DNA of 64,000 nt, taken from positions 1 through 64,000 of the forward strand of contig CAMDHZ010000005.1 of the NCBI GenBank assembly GCA_945898275.1. Reading direction: 5' to 3'. The stretch is from Chitinophaga pinensis (GTDB lineage: Bacteria > Bacteroidota > Bacteroidia > UKL13-3). Positions within the stretch are counted from its first letter, which is position 1. The number at the start of each line of letters is the position of its first letter. Shown here piece after piece: positions 28,807 through 39,200 of this stretch. The translations under genes were made by a program, and so were the position numbers. The notes under the pieces are model-generated. The model made no database searches and had not been told where the DNA came from. It was given only the letters and a program-made list of their open reading frames with translations.

Positions 28807-31608
28807 TTTTATTAAAGTTATTGTGCCATGATAATCTTTCCACTGCTCTTCGGTTCTCTTTTTGGTCTTTAATATGTAATAATAAACACCTTCAGCCATT
28901 TCATTACCAACTTGGTCTTGGCCATTCCACCTGAAATTAATACTCTTAGATTCAAAGATTAATTGGCCCCATCTGTTGTATATAAATATTTCTCCTTCCT
29001 CGCATTGACCAATTGCGCCATCCAATCGATACTCATCATTTAAGCCATCTCCATTCGGAGTAAACACATTTGCTCTTTTAATATTACTCAAGGAGTCGGA
29101 TATATTTACCGAACCAGGCGCAGTATCTGCACAATTTGTTCCGAATTCTGTAATTAACACAATTGGAAGGTTATAGTACTTGCTACTTAATTGTTTAACT
29201 GGATTCTCTTGAAAACTGGAATCTCCATCTGGAAAGCGCCAAAAAAAGTTTGCAGCTCCAGGCGTTTCATTGAAAAAACTAAAGGTTGAGGAACAAGTGT
29301 CTATAGTATACCTAAATTGCGTTTTTGAAATCCTAAAGTCAAATTTTAGAGCCGCATTGCTGCAACGTGGACTAACATTAACTAGTCCAAATACATTTGC
29401 TGGAGTGGTTTTTAAGTCAGTAAATGGAGTAGTCCCAAGTGGGCAGCTTGCGCACATACTTTGATATACAACGCCGCGTTTATCAAACCTGCTCGTGCCT
29501 CCATCCACATGGTCGCCCGTATTATTTGGGTTATCACCTCCTAAAAAGGTGGCATAGAGCAAGTCACTTGCTTCTTTGTTCAGCAACATCAAGTAAAAAT
29601 CACTTCCATCTGTTTTGGTTTGGAAAGCATCTGTTGTTACTTGTAAACCAACGGTTGAAGAATTTGTTCCATCTATTTTAGTAGCTGTTCTGCCGCCCCA
29701 AGAGCTTACATAAATTCGTTTGCAGTCATCCACCAAAAATGCATTTATGGTTAAGTCAATTTGGTTTCGGCCTGAACCAAAAACAGTTGACCATCTTTTT
29801 GTTTTTAAGTCTTCAGTTAATGAGGCAATGAATTGATGAGAATTTGGATTATTATATTTCCCCGCTGTTACTGGGATAGTCCCTTTGCTTTGCCCAACCA
29901 CATAAATGTTGTTATCAGCATCTTCTTCCAAAGAAATGGTTTGGTCGTATTGGTCAGTTCCAAAATAGGTAGCAGCTAAAAGCGTCTTTCCATCGCTTGA
30001 AATCTTTGCTATGAGCCCATCACATGTTCCACCAGCAAAGGAAGGTTGAAAGGAGTTGGGCGCTGTTTTAAAATCAATGCTGTTGGTGCCACCACAAAGC
30101 AGGATTTCTCCATTTTTTGCGAAATCAATGCTATAAAATGCATCAACGCCAGAGCCACCAAGCAAGGTGCTCCACTCTAAGGTACTTAAACCAGGACTAA
30201 ACTTTGCCACTACACCATCTTGAGTGCCATTGAGTTTGGTTTGAATAACACCGCTGCTTGTTGGGAAGGTGTCAGATTGCGTAAAAGTACAAATGAAAAT
30301 ATTGTTGTCGGCATCGGTAATAACATCACCTCGGTAGCTATCCGCAAAAAAGTAATTGGTAATATTATTAAAATTGATGCCATCATTGGCAGGTCCACCT
30401 AAATAGGTTGAGGCAATTAGTTGCCCATTTGCATTAAACTTTGAAAGGATAATATCATGCCTACCATTATGGCTATTATCAAATACGCCAGAAGTAGTTG
30501 GGAAGTTAGCGGAATAGGTGTTTCCTAAAACTACTAAATTGTTATTATTGTCAACTACCAAGCTGTGGGGAATTTCATTGTTGGTTCCTCCTAAATAAGT
30601 AGCATAAAGTAGTTGGCTGCCATCTGCACTGTATTTGGAAATTGTAATGTCACAAGGAAATTGAGAAAGACCAATTTCTCCTTCCGAAAAACCACCTCCT
30701 GCGAAATCCAATTGAAAGGCGCCTGCTGTGGTTGGGTATTTACCATTCGCAATGGTGCTTGGTCCAGTGGTTATTCCCGCGGCATATAAGGTTCCATTTT
30801 CTCCATAGGTTGCAGAACAACCAAAATTATCTGCGGTTGACCCAGAATAGGTTAGAAAGACAATTTCAGGGTCAATTACAAGCGGATAACTAGTATTATA
30901 AGATGCGTTTGGTTCAAAACTAATTATAGACCCTTCTAATCTAAAGTTTACCTCAACTTCAACTTTTCTTCCATCAATGTATTGCCAAGCAATTGGACGA
31001 GTTTCTTTAAGGGTTTCAAAACTTGTTTGAATGTATAACTCGCCATATTGCAAGTAAATTTTTTGTGCCCCCTCTATTTTTATTTGCAGGTCGGCGAGCT
31101 TTGCATTTGGCGCTATGTGGTATTCGTATTTTAGTTTGTTTTGGTCGTTTTTAAGATACAAACTGATACCTTGATACAAATTTTGTAAGGAAACAGCTAC
31201 GGCAACTGGCACCTTGCTTTGCCATTGCGCGGGATTATTCCCCAGAAAGTAATTATGGTAAAAACCAGAAGTTGTTTCAATTTGTGGTTTTCCTCCTTTT
31301 GAGTTTAAATAGGTTAGGTTCAAACCGTGAACTGATAAGGCTGTATCTGAGGCCAATTTTGCAGCGTGATGCCCGCCTAATCTGCTGGTTTGGATAGGGT
31401 CAAAAAAGTAATATTGAATACCATTGGCTTGAAGCTGAATTTCATGAGCAGCGGCAATGCTTCTAAATAAAATAGTCTTGTCCCATTGGCCATTATTTTG
31501 AACCCAATGGAAACCATTGTTTTGAGGCTTATCATTTGAAGAGGGTTTGGCGCTTATTTCAAGGTTTTGAAAAAGCAGGATAAGGATTATCAAAAGTTTT
31601 TGGTTCAA
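28804..31608 (-). CDS. T9SS type B secreted protein with SBBP beta-propeller repeats
   Basis: The protein has 934 residues. The signal peptide (LLIILILLFQNLEISA) is followed by an N-terminal domain beginning FHWVQNNGQWDKTILFRS (DUF7948-like). Next come SBBP-type repeats with TYLGG and D-x-x-N-N-x-x-V motifs, about 280-690. A PKD-like unit lies near 775 and the C-terminal gliding-motility-associated (CHU_C, type B) domain from about 845 (NVFTPNGDGLND ... YNRWGQLIFES). It is a likely surface or released protein. The start is TTG: no ATG is available before the signal peptide, and an in-frame stop lies shortly upstream. The dispersed motif overlaps this start codon. It is divergent from the sigma factor gene. 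Confidence 0.85.
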   Translation of the reverse strand: MNQKLLIILILLFQNLEISAKPSSNDKPQNNGFHWVQNNGQWDKTILFRSIAAAHEIQLQANGIQYYFFDPIQTSRLGGHHAAKLASDTALSVHGLNLTYLNSKGGKPQIETTSGFYHNYFLGNNPAQWQSKVPVAVAVSLQNLYQGISLYLKNDQNKLKYEYHIAPNAKLADLQIKIEGAQKIYLQYGELYIQTSFETLKETRPIAWQYIDGRKVEVEVNFRLEGSIISFEPNASYNTSYPLVIDPEIVFLTYSGSTADNFGCSATYGENGTLYAAGITTGPSTIANGKYPTTAGAFQLDFAGGGFSEGEIGLSQFPCDITISKYSADGSQLLYATYLGGTNNEIPHSLVVDNNNNLVVLGNTYSANFPTTSGVFDNSHNGRHDIILSKFNANGQLIASTYLGGPANDGINFNNITNYFFADSYRGDVITDADNNIFICTFTQSDTFPTSSGVIQTKLNGTQDGVVAKFSPGLSTLEWSTLLGGSGVDAFYSIDFAKNGEILLCGGTNSIDFKTAPNSFQPSFAGGTCDGLIAKISSDGKTLLAATYFGTDQYDQTISLEEDADNNIYVVGQSKGTIPVTAGKYNNPNSHQFIASLTEDLKTKRWSTVFGSGRNQIDLTINAFLVDDCKRIYVSSWGGRTATKIDGTNSSTVGLQVTTDAFQTKTDGSDFYLMLLNKEASDLLYATFLGGDNPNNTGDHVDGGTSRFDKRGVVYQSMCASCPLGTTPFTDLKTTPANVFGLVNVSPRCSNAALKFDFRISKTQFRYTIDTCSSTFSFFNETPGAANFFWRFPDGDSSFQENPVKQLSSKYYNLPIVLITEFGTNCADTAPGSVNISDSLSNIKRANVFTPNGDGLNDEYRLDGAIGQCEEGEIFIYNRWGQLIFESKSINFRWNGQDQVGNEMAEGVYYYILKTKKRTEEQWKDYHGTITLIK

Positions 31609-31613
31609 ACCGT
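31600..31613 (+). repeat. Dispersed motif copy spanning a start codon
   Basis: This complete 14-base motif covers the TTG start of the minus-strand type B protein. The coding strand reads CGGTTTGAACCAAA, with TTG (31608-31606) as the inferred initiator. Confidence 0.7.
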
Positions 31614-31752
31614 ATTTATTTTCTCCACTAAATTAGGCAATTCGCATGGTAAAAGACAAACAGTAACTCAATTATGGATTAATTAAGAAAAAAAATAGGA
31701 GCATTGCAACCAAATGTATTTCTTTTTAATCTGATACAATAAGGAAGTTAAA

Positions 31753-32298
31753 GTGAACAAACAGCTTGATGAAAAAATTCTCCAGGGGTGTTTAAGGAAA
31801 GAGGTAAAATGCCAAAAGGAATTTTACCAACACTTTAGCAGTACTATGTATGCGGTATGCCTTAGGTATAGCAATACCAAGGAAGATGCGAAGGATATTT
31901 TACAAGAAGGATTTGTTAAAGTATTTACTAAGCTAAACCAGTATACAGGAAAGGGTTCTTTGGAAGGTTGGATGAAAAGAGTTTTTATTAATACGGCTTT
32001 AGAGCACTACCGCGTAAATAAGAACCACATGAATCAAAGTGATGTGGAAGAGGCCTATAACATAGGCCAAGAAGCAGATGCCATGGGTAAAATTTCTCAA
32101 AAAGAGATTTTTGAGATAATGCAAAACATGGCAACTGGCTATCGAACCATACTCAATTTGTATGCTATTGAAGGTTATTCTCATGCAGAAATTGCCGAAA
32201 TGCTCTGCATAAGCGAAGGAACCTCAAAAAGTCAGTTGTCTAGGGCACGTGTGATTTTCATTCAAACTTGGAAGGCATTAAATAAAGAAAAAGAATAG
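31753..32298 (+). CDS. ECF-family RNA polymerase sigma factor
   Basis: The protein has 181 residues. Sigma region 2 covers about 20-90 (YAVCLRYSNTKEDAKDILQEGFVKVFTKL, with the D-x-x-Q-E core-binding patch). Region 4 covers about 130-170, with the helix-turn-helix GYSHAEIAEMLCISEGTSKSQLSRAR. It is a cytoplasmic transcription initiation factor. The start is GTG at 31753, with AAGGAAG ten bases before it. The next ATG (residue 32) would cut region 2. The next gene begins three bases after its stop. That gene looks like a membrane-bound regulator carrying a T9SS type B-like domain, so it may control this factor. The regulon is unknown. Confidence 0.92.
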   Translation: MNKQLDEKILQGCLRKEVKCQKEFYQHFSSTMYAVCLRYSNTKEDAKDILQEGFVKVFTKLNQYTGKGSLEGWMKRVFINTALEHYRVNKNHMNQSDVEEAYNIGQEADAMGKISQKEIFEIMQNMATGYRTILNLYAIEGYSHAEIAEMLCISEGTSKSQLSRARVIFIQTWKALNKEKE

Positions 32299-32301
32299 GT
32301 T

Positions 32302-33222
32302 TTGAAAATAGAAAATAAAATAGATCAATTGCTATCCGCTAAAATGGACGGTTATAGGGCAGAGCCACCGGCGAATGTTTGGGATTCAATCCAAGCAGAT
32401 TTACAATCAACGGGCTTTTCTAATGTTGCCGAGCCAGCTAGCAATACAATTATAAGTGTCGCAAAATCCATTTCAACTTTTACTAAAGTGGTAGTGGTAG
32501 CTGGCACAATCTCAGTTGGGTCAATTGCTTATTATTTTTTAAGTGAAGAGGCTATTGTTCAACCTGTAACAGAAACTGCAAAAGAAGCAACAGCTGCAAG
32601 TATCGGTTTGAACCAAAAGGAGGAAATGGAGGTTCAAAGCTTTGAGAAAAAGAAAGAAGTAGTACAAAATAAATCTATTGCTAAAACTTCAAGTAACCAA
32701 ATTACTCAACACATTGAACCTTCGTCAGTAGAATCGGAAACTCAACATGCTCCGTTTCAAGCTAATGTGGTAACTATTGAGGATTTAATTTCAAAGCTCG
32801 AAAGTCCAAAAGAGTCAATTAAAAATGAGCAATTAGCAAGTTCAAAAGAAAATGGAGCATTGAGTCGTTCAACCAATGAGACGGAAGAGCCGTCAGAATT
32901 GTTAAATGAAGTACAGAATAATGCAGATTTTACAGAAAATAGACAACCTAAATTTTACAATGTAATTTCACCAAATGGTGATGGGAAAAATGACACTTGG
33001 TTTGTAGAAATAGAGGAAATAACTGAATACCATTTAAGTATATATGATTTTAAAGGCCAATTGGTGTTTGAATCAGATAAGGTAAATGAGCATTGGAACG
33101 GCGAAAATGAAAGAACTGGGGAATTATGTTCAACAGGTAAATTTGCTTTTGTTTTGAATTATAGGTATAAAAATGAAACAAAGATGAACACCAACCAAGG
33201 ATTAATAATGCTATTTAGATAA
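32302..33222 (+). CDS. Putative membrane anti-sigma protein ending in a type B (CHU_C-like) domain
   Basis: The protein has 306 residues. The N-terminal cytoplasmic segment of about 50 residues contains EPPANVWDSIQADL, a pattern common in Bacteroidota proteins encoded right after ECF sigma genes. One membrane segment lies at about 61-80 (TKVVVVAGTISVGSIAYYFL). A low-complexity E/S/Q-rich stretch of about 130 residues follows. The end (about 217-306) is a gliding-motility-associated C-terminal domain (YNVISPNGDGKNDTWF ... SIYDFKGQLVFES). Predicted topology is N-in with the C-terminal domain in the periplasm. There is no cleavable signal peptide, so it is probably not an ordinary T9SS cargo. 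The TTG start at 32302 keeps the conserved N-terminus. Anti-sigma function is inferred from position and layout. Confidence 0.72.
   Translation: MKIENKIDQLLSAKMDGYRAEPPANVWDSIQADLQSTGFSNVAEPASNTIISVAKSISTFTKVVVVAGTISVGSIAYYFLSEEAIVQPVTETAKEATAASIGLNQKEEMEVQSFEKKKEVVQNKSIAKTSSNQITQHIEPSSVESETQHAPFQANVVTIEDLISKLESPKESIKNEQLASSKENGALSRSTNETEEPSELLNEVQNNADFTENRQPKFYNVISPNGDGKNDTWFVEIEEITEYHLSIYDFKGQLVFESDKVNEHWNGENERTGELCSTGKFAFVLNYRYKNETKMNTNQGLIMLFR
32604..32617 (-). repeat. Dispersed motif copy in the putative anti-sigma gene
   Basis: The plus strand reads CGGTTTGAACCAAA, a full 14-base copy encoding GLNQ in the low-complexity linker just after the membrane segment. Confidence 0.75.
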
Positions 33223-33240
33223 TTTGAAAATTGAAATAAA

Positions 33241-33297
33241 ATGAATAGATTGGCAAACAATTTTAAAAAGAACTACACACTAAATTATATAATATGA
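33241..33297 (+). CDS. Possible 18-codon upstream ORF coupled to the giant gene
   Basis: The ATG at 33241 opens a frame of 18 codons (MNRLANNFKKNYTLNYII). Its TGA overlaps the ATG of the 2044-residue gene as ATGA (33294-33297). The first four residues, MNRL, equal those of the downstream protein. It may be a leader peptide that couples translation, a remnant of a duplicated start, or chance. Confidence 0.3.
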   Translation: MNRLANNFKKNYTLNYII

Positions 33298-36200
33298 ATC
33301 GATTATTTACCAGATTAGCCTTTTGGGTGATTGCAGTGTTACTATCTGCATCCTCATTTGCGCAGACGCTTTCCCTTGATGTGGGTCCAAACATAATCTG
33401 TTTTGGCAAGCCGCTTCAAATAAGAGCTGTGCTAACAGGGGTAAGCCCTACAGATGTTACTGCCTATCGTTTTGATTGGGGTAATGGAGACTCTACTGTT
33501 AATTTCATTGGAAATCCAGTTGTAAATTTTGCAACCAAGCAGTATGCAGCTGCTGGTGTTTATTTAATTACGGTTACCGCTAGATTTTCAAACCGTGGTC
33601 CATTAACTGCTAGTTACATAGACACAGTTTATAATCTTCCAGTAGCCGGATTTTCTTTAACTAGCTTAGATTCTCAATGCTACTCTGGGAATAGCTATTG
33701 TTTTAAGGAAGCGGCAACACAAGGCCTAGCGCCAAGTTTACCATTGGTTTTAAGAACTTTAACTTATGGTGATGGTAATCAGGATCAATTAGCCATTGGT
33801 GAAACTAAATGCCACACATTTGGAAAAGGTGGCGTTCCATTTAATGTGGGTTATTCAGTTTCTGATATTGGTGGTTGTGCTTCTCAAGCCTTCCGTTCCA
33901 TATATGTAGGAAACGATTTAAGGCCAAGATTCGCAGTGAGTGGAAACCCTCGTTGCGATACAACCCCGTATGTTTTTATTAACCAAACACCAACTTCTCC
34001 TTCTAGTCTACAGTGGTTTAAATGGGAATTTGATGACGGAACATTTTATAATTCATCAGATCCTATTGTGCCAGCTGATTTGGTTTGGTGGAGTAATTTT
34101 ACGCATAACTATACTAAAAATGGTGTTTTCAACCCAACCTTAACCATTAAAGGTAAATTTTTAAATTGTTCAGAATCATTTCAGTACAGTATGTCAGGAA
34201 ATCAATTACCTGAAAATATCATAGTGCGTTATGATTTACGCTCTCGCAGAGGTTCTATGAATGATACAATTGCAGACAGTGTATGTATTGCAAATTTAAT
34301 GCAAGGTGGTGTTTGTTTGTACAATATGTATCCATTGCAAGGAGTGAATACTCCAATTCAAATTTTATGGGATTTTGCTGATCCAAATGCAAACCCACCT
34401 GGTTCTGATAAGTTTTTAAACCAAACAGGTCCTTGTTATAAATACCAAGGTCAAGGTCACTATTTCCCAAAACTTTATGTACAATGCCCTGGTAAACCTT
34501 TGAAGCGCCTAGATTTTTGGTCGAGAATTAGCGAGCCTAGTCCTTCAGATACCTTGTATAATGTTCCTCCTATTCCCAATCCTAGATTGCATACCATAAA
34601 TGGGTATATTTTCTCTGCAACAGACAGGATCTCTAAGTATCGTTGGATACCAGTTTCAGGAGGCGTGCCAAGAGATAGTATTGTTAGTTACTGGAAGTAT
34701 TTTACTGACGATACTTTAGATAGATATAAATTTAAAAGGCGTGCAGACCTTGTAGGGTTTGGTGTTAATGTACTTGGTCCAACGGTTGCGATTGAGAATC
34801 CAATTATTCCAATAGTAGTTAAACAAAATTTAAAAGTGCAATGTGCACCAACCTTCCCTGTAGAATTTGTAAATGCTAGTAGTATTTATCAAAGTCATAA
34901 TTTATACATACGTTGGGAATTTGGGGATCAATATGCGCCAAGATGTACTTCTTTTTCAGTGCCTGATCCTAGTAAACCTAATGGTGGTATGCAACCCTAT
35001 ACTACTGCCATTGATTTAGCAAACAGAACTTTGCCTAGATTTGTATTTAGAGGAAATATTTATCCAGGTGGTGTTAATTGTGCGTTCTCTCATGATACCT
35101 TGCCTATTCACAAATATGAGCGTTGGAGCAGAATATACCAATGGCAAAGGAATGGTCACGATTATCCTCCTTATGATTCTTCTGCAACAGGTTGGACAAA
35201 AGACCCAGCTCAAGCTTCACCAGGAGGTAAAAAACTTGTAGCACCAATTGATCTAGCAGATTGGGGAAAACCAATGTTCTCTTCTGGTCCAACACCTTCT
35301 AGAATTGATACTTTGGATATGTATCCACAAGATATACAACCCAACCGTCCCATTACAGTTAGAAATGGTGTGATCCCTGATCCAATTGCTAACTACTACG
35401 GTTATTGGGAATTGACCTTGCCAAATGGTACAACAGCTGATACCAGTGGTTTCTTAAGGCAAAGTCCAGGTGGCCCGAATTTGAATATGCCTAATATGCC
35501 AAATGGAATTTCCAGAAGATATCGCGGAAACACGGTGATTCCAGGAACTAATATGACCATGTATGAGTATATTTTCAATAGGGTAGTTCAACGCTGTCCA
35601 ACTGTAACCTTATTGATGAAGGATAGTTTCAATAATCAAAGTGCTGACCCGATTAAAGATTTTAGAAAAATTTATATGAACATGGCTGATAGTTCTTTGG
35701 TGATAAGCCAAGAGCATCAATTATCTGAAGGTTCACCTAAATTCATCATGGCAACGGATACTTTTAGTTGGAGAAAAGGAAATGTGAATATTGTTTCTAA
35801 CCCAAAGACATTTTACTACAAGCAAAAACATCATTTCGACTCATTGAGATATAGCCCAACATTTGATATATATTACTTTCCATCTGATTCCACTTTTAAT
35901 CCAATTACCTCTACAGTTAGTTTTTGTGGAGAGGCTTGGAAATACGTGAAGCCTCAAGATACTATTTACGTAGGTACAAATATGGTAATAGTACCAGCAG
36001 ACTCAGTTATTGAGTATGTAGATGTGTGCAGATTTATTAAATATTCAGTTAGATATAATTCATATAACTATGATTTATTGTTAGATTCTAGTACAATGGG
36101 TTATTATATACTATTCCCTGAAGACCATTTCTTTGTAGATGGATTGGATTGCGGTGGTACATCAACCTTGCAATTACCTTTGGTAGGCGCAGATGCATTT

Positions 36201-39200
36201 GGTTTGGGAAGAACTGGAAAAATTTGCCCAGATTTATTTAGTGGCGCTTCAGGAGGTCGTATTAGATTCGAATTTGGAAGAGTGGATACCATTCCTGGAA
36301 CTTATCCAGATTGCGGTGGAAGAACTTTCATGTTGTTTAATTATGACTCATTAGCTGATAGAAGAGACCAAACTCCATGCGATTTGGATGGATTTGTTCA
36401 TTATGATGGTAGCTGGGGTGGAGCACCTCCGGGTCAGAATCTAATGACACCTGGCGGAAATACTTGGCCTTCGTTTAATAATGCGCCAAACTTTAATCCT
36501 TTAACTGTTTGGACAGGCCCAGGGGGAACCTCTAGTATAACCCATTATTTACCAGCTGGTCCTTGGCCTTATACAAATAGCCCTGTTGACCCTAAAGGCT
36601 ATGTTACAGTAGGATTGATGTTAGGTTCCGGTTGTAACAATAGTGGTTGTACAGGCCCAGATCCTAATTGTATATCAGATACAGTTTGGTATCATAAATT
36701 TTTACATTTGATTACCTTAAACGCAACTTTTACCTTCCGTAAAGCGGGTGGAAATATTGCCTATGGTGTTCCTAGCAGATTGCCTAGTCAAGATTATACG
36801 TATGATTCGGCACAGTTTTATCCTTCAACTGCTGGTCCGTTGCCAAATGGTAACTGGAGAGAACCATGGAATCGTTTATATGGTAAAGGAGATATAATTG
36901 AGTTTGAAACATATGTGAAAGAGCAGGATTTTGTATTAGCAGACATTTGGGATTGGGGTGACGGTACTGTAACCATTGACTCATTCTATACCAATCAGCA
37001 AGATACTTTTGTAACATTAGACCCTGTAAATTTCCCTAACGATAGTGTTTTCTTTGAAAGATATACTTATCCAATTAATCGCGTAAGGTTCTTTGTTTCC
37101 ACAGAAACGATTCCATTTACTGTGTTGAGTGCAACTGTACCACATCCTATGGGTGTAAGAGTTTTCAGAGGAATTAAGAGAGATACAATTTGGAGATGTG
37201 ATGACCCAACACACGCTTTTCCTCCGCAAAGTATTAAAGTTACAAATGTGTTAATCGATTCTGCTTTCCATTTGTGGCCACTTACGCATCAATACTTTAA
37301 ATCATCGTATGAGATGACTGCTGGACCTGGTACAACTATAAAGAGAGGTGCAATTACACCAGTTGATCATATATTAGTAACAACCACACAATGTTTGAAT
37401 TCTAAGCAAAGACAACTTGTTGTTGGTACGGTAGACACATTCACTGTTTTTGAAAAAAATGGACTTTCAGATGGTGTATTTTGTATTGGCCAAGAGGCAT
37501 TGTTTGTAGATTCTATCCGTTATTGGTTCCCTAAACCTTATGGAACAAACAATGTGTTTGGACCTAGCCGTCCATTGGATATACCAGATTATACCTTCCC
37601 TGGTGGAGAAGTTGAAATTTACAACGACAACCATGGCAGAGCAATGAATGGTTATCCTAATGATTCCATCAAGACTTTTGTTAATTATTCTAAGTATTAT
37701 GTTACTACTGCTGCTACTTGCCCATTTGGTTGGGTGCAACAAGCGGGTACTATTAACAATACTTGTTATAAAATTGATACTGCATTTTTTGAAAGAATCT
37801 ATTGGGACTTTGAATCGGATGGGGTAGTTGATTTCGCTGGAAAAAATGCGCGTCACACCTACAAAGTGCCTGGAAAATACACAGTTTCTATGATAACCAG
37901 AGATACTGTGGGCTACTACGATACTTGTTTTACAGTATTAAATGTAGTTGAACCAGTTGCTCGAATTTCTAGTGCTGATTTGTTTAATTGCGATAATCCA
38001 GTTCAGTTCTTTGATTCTTCTTATATAGTTGATGGCTGTGTTGCAGATCAAGGCTTCCCATGTGATAATGTTGATTGGAGACGTTGGTGGTTTGGTGATG
38101 CTGGATTCGATTCAATGGCTTGGAGGTCTGAAGCGCCAAATCCAACCTATGCTTATAAGAAAAATGGCTGGTACTCGATAATGCAAGTACTTAAAACACA
38201 ACAAGGATGTTATGATACGGCTCGTAAAGACATATACCTAAGAGGGCCACGTCCTAGAATTAAACTACTTGGAGATACTTTAGGATGTACGCCTTATAGG
38301 TTGAAAATTGTATCATATCCAAATGACTCTGGAATATTTAGTGTTACTCCTGCTACCTTTATTAGACCAGGTAGACCAGATGGAGCTTACGAAACGATTC
38401 TATTGAATAATCCAGATACAATTGAGGTTGTATATGACTATGAAGGGGTATATGAATTAACTGCTGTTGGGTATGATACTTATCCAATTACCAATGCACT
38501 TTGTCCACCTGTTGTTGTTCCTGATACTGCCGGAGGGGAAAAACGAATAAAAATCTATGTGAAGAATCCATATAAGGTAGAGGTTGCTAGTTCTAAGAAC
38601 TTAGTATGTGTGGGCGAACCATTTATAATATCTAACCGTTCGTCAATGGATACCATTACCAAGTTTAGAATGTATGCTTATAATTCTAATTACACGGCAA
38701 TAGTTGATACCATGTTCAAGACTAATTACCTCCAAGATACTTCGTTTGGTTACATCTTCCAAACAGCTGGTACATATAACTTAGTAATGCAATCAACAAG
38801 CTTTATAGAGAACACACCTAAATGTTCTAGCACTGATACTGTGACTATAAAGGCAGTGAAAGCAAAAGCCGACTTGAGGATAGATAGTATAGGAGTACCT
38901 AAATACATTGTTTGGAATGAATCTGATAGCACTAGCGCAGATGCCTATGTATGGCGTGTGTATAACCCAGATGGCGCTATTCGCACCGAAGTACAAGTGC
39001 CTAGTAATAGTGATAAGTTTTTCAACTTAGGTGAACTCGACTTTAAGAACGACATTGGAGTATTTAAAGTTTGTGTTTGGGCTGTTACTAAAGGTTTGGA
39101 GTATTGTATAGACAGTGCTTGTAAGGAGGTTACAAATAACTTTGAAGTAAAAATCAAAGTGCCAAATGTGTTCACACCTAATGGGGATGGAAAGAATGAT

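Noticed and set aside
37467-37856. 129-residue open frame antisense to the 2044-residue gene
   Set aside because: The sense frame has signal peptide, PKD units and sorting domain over its full length. The antisense frame has low-complexity composition and no start context.
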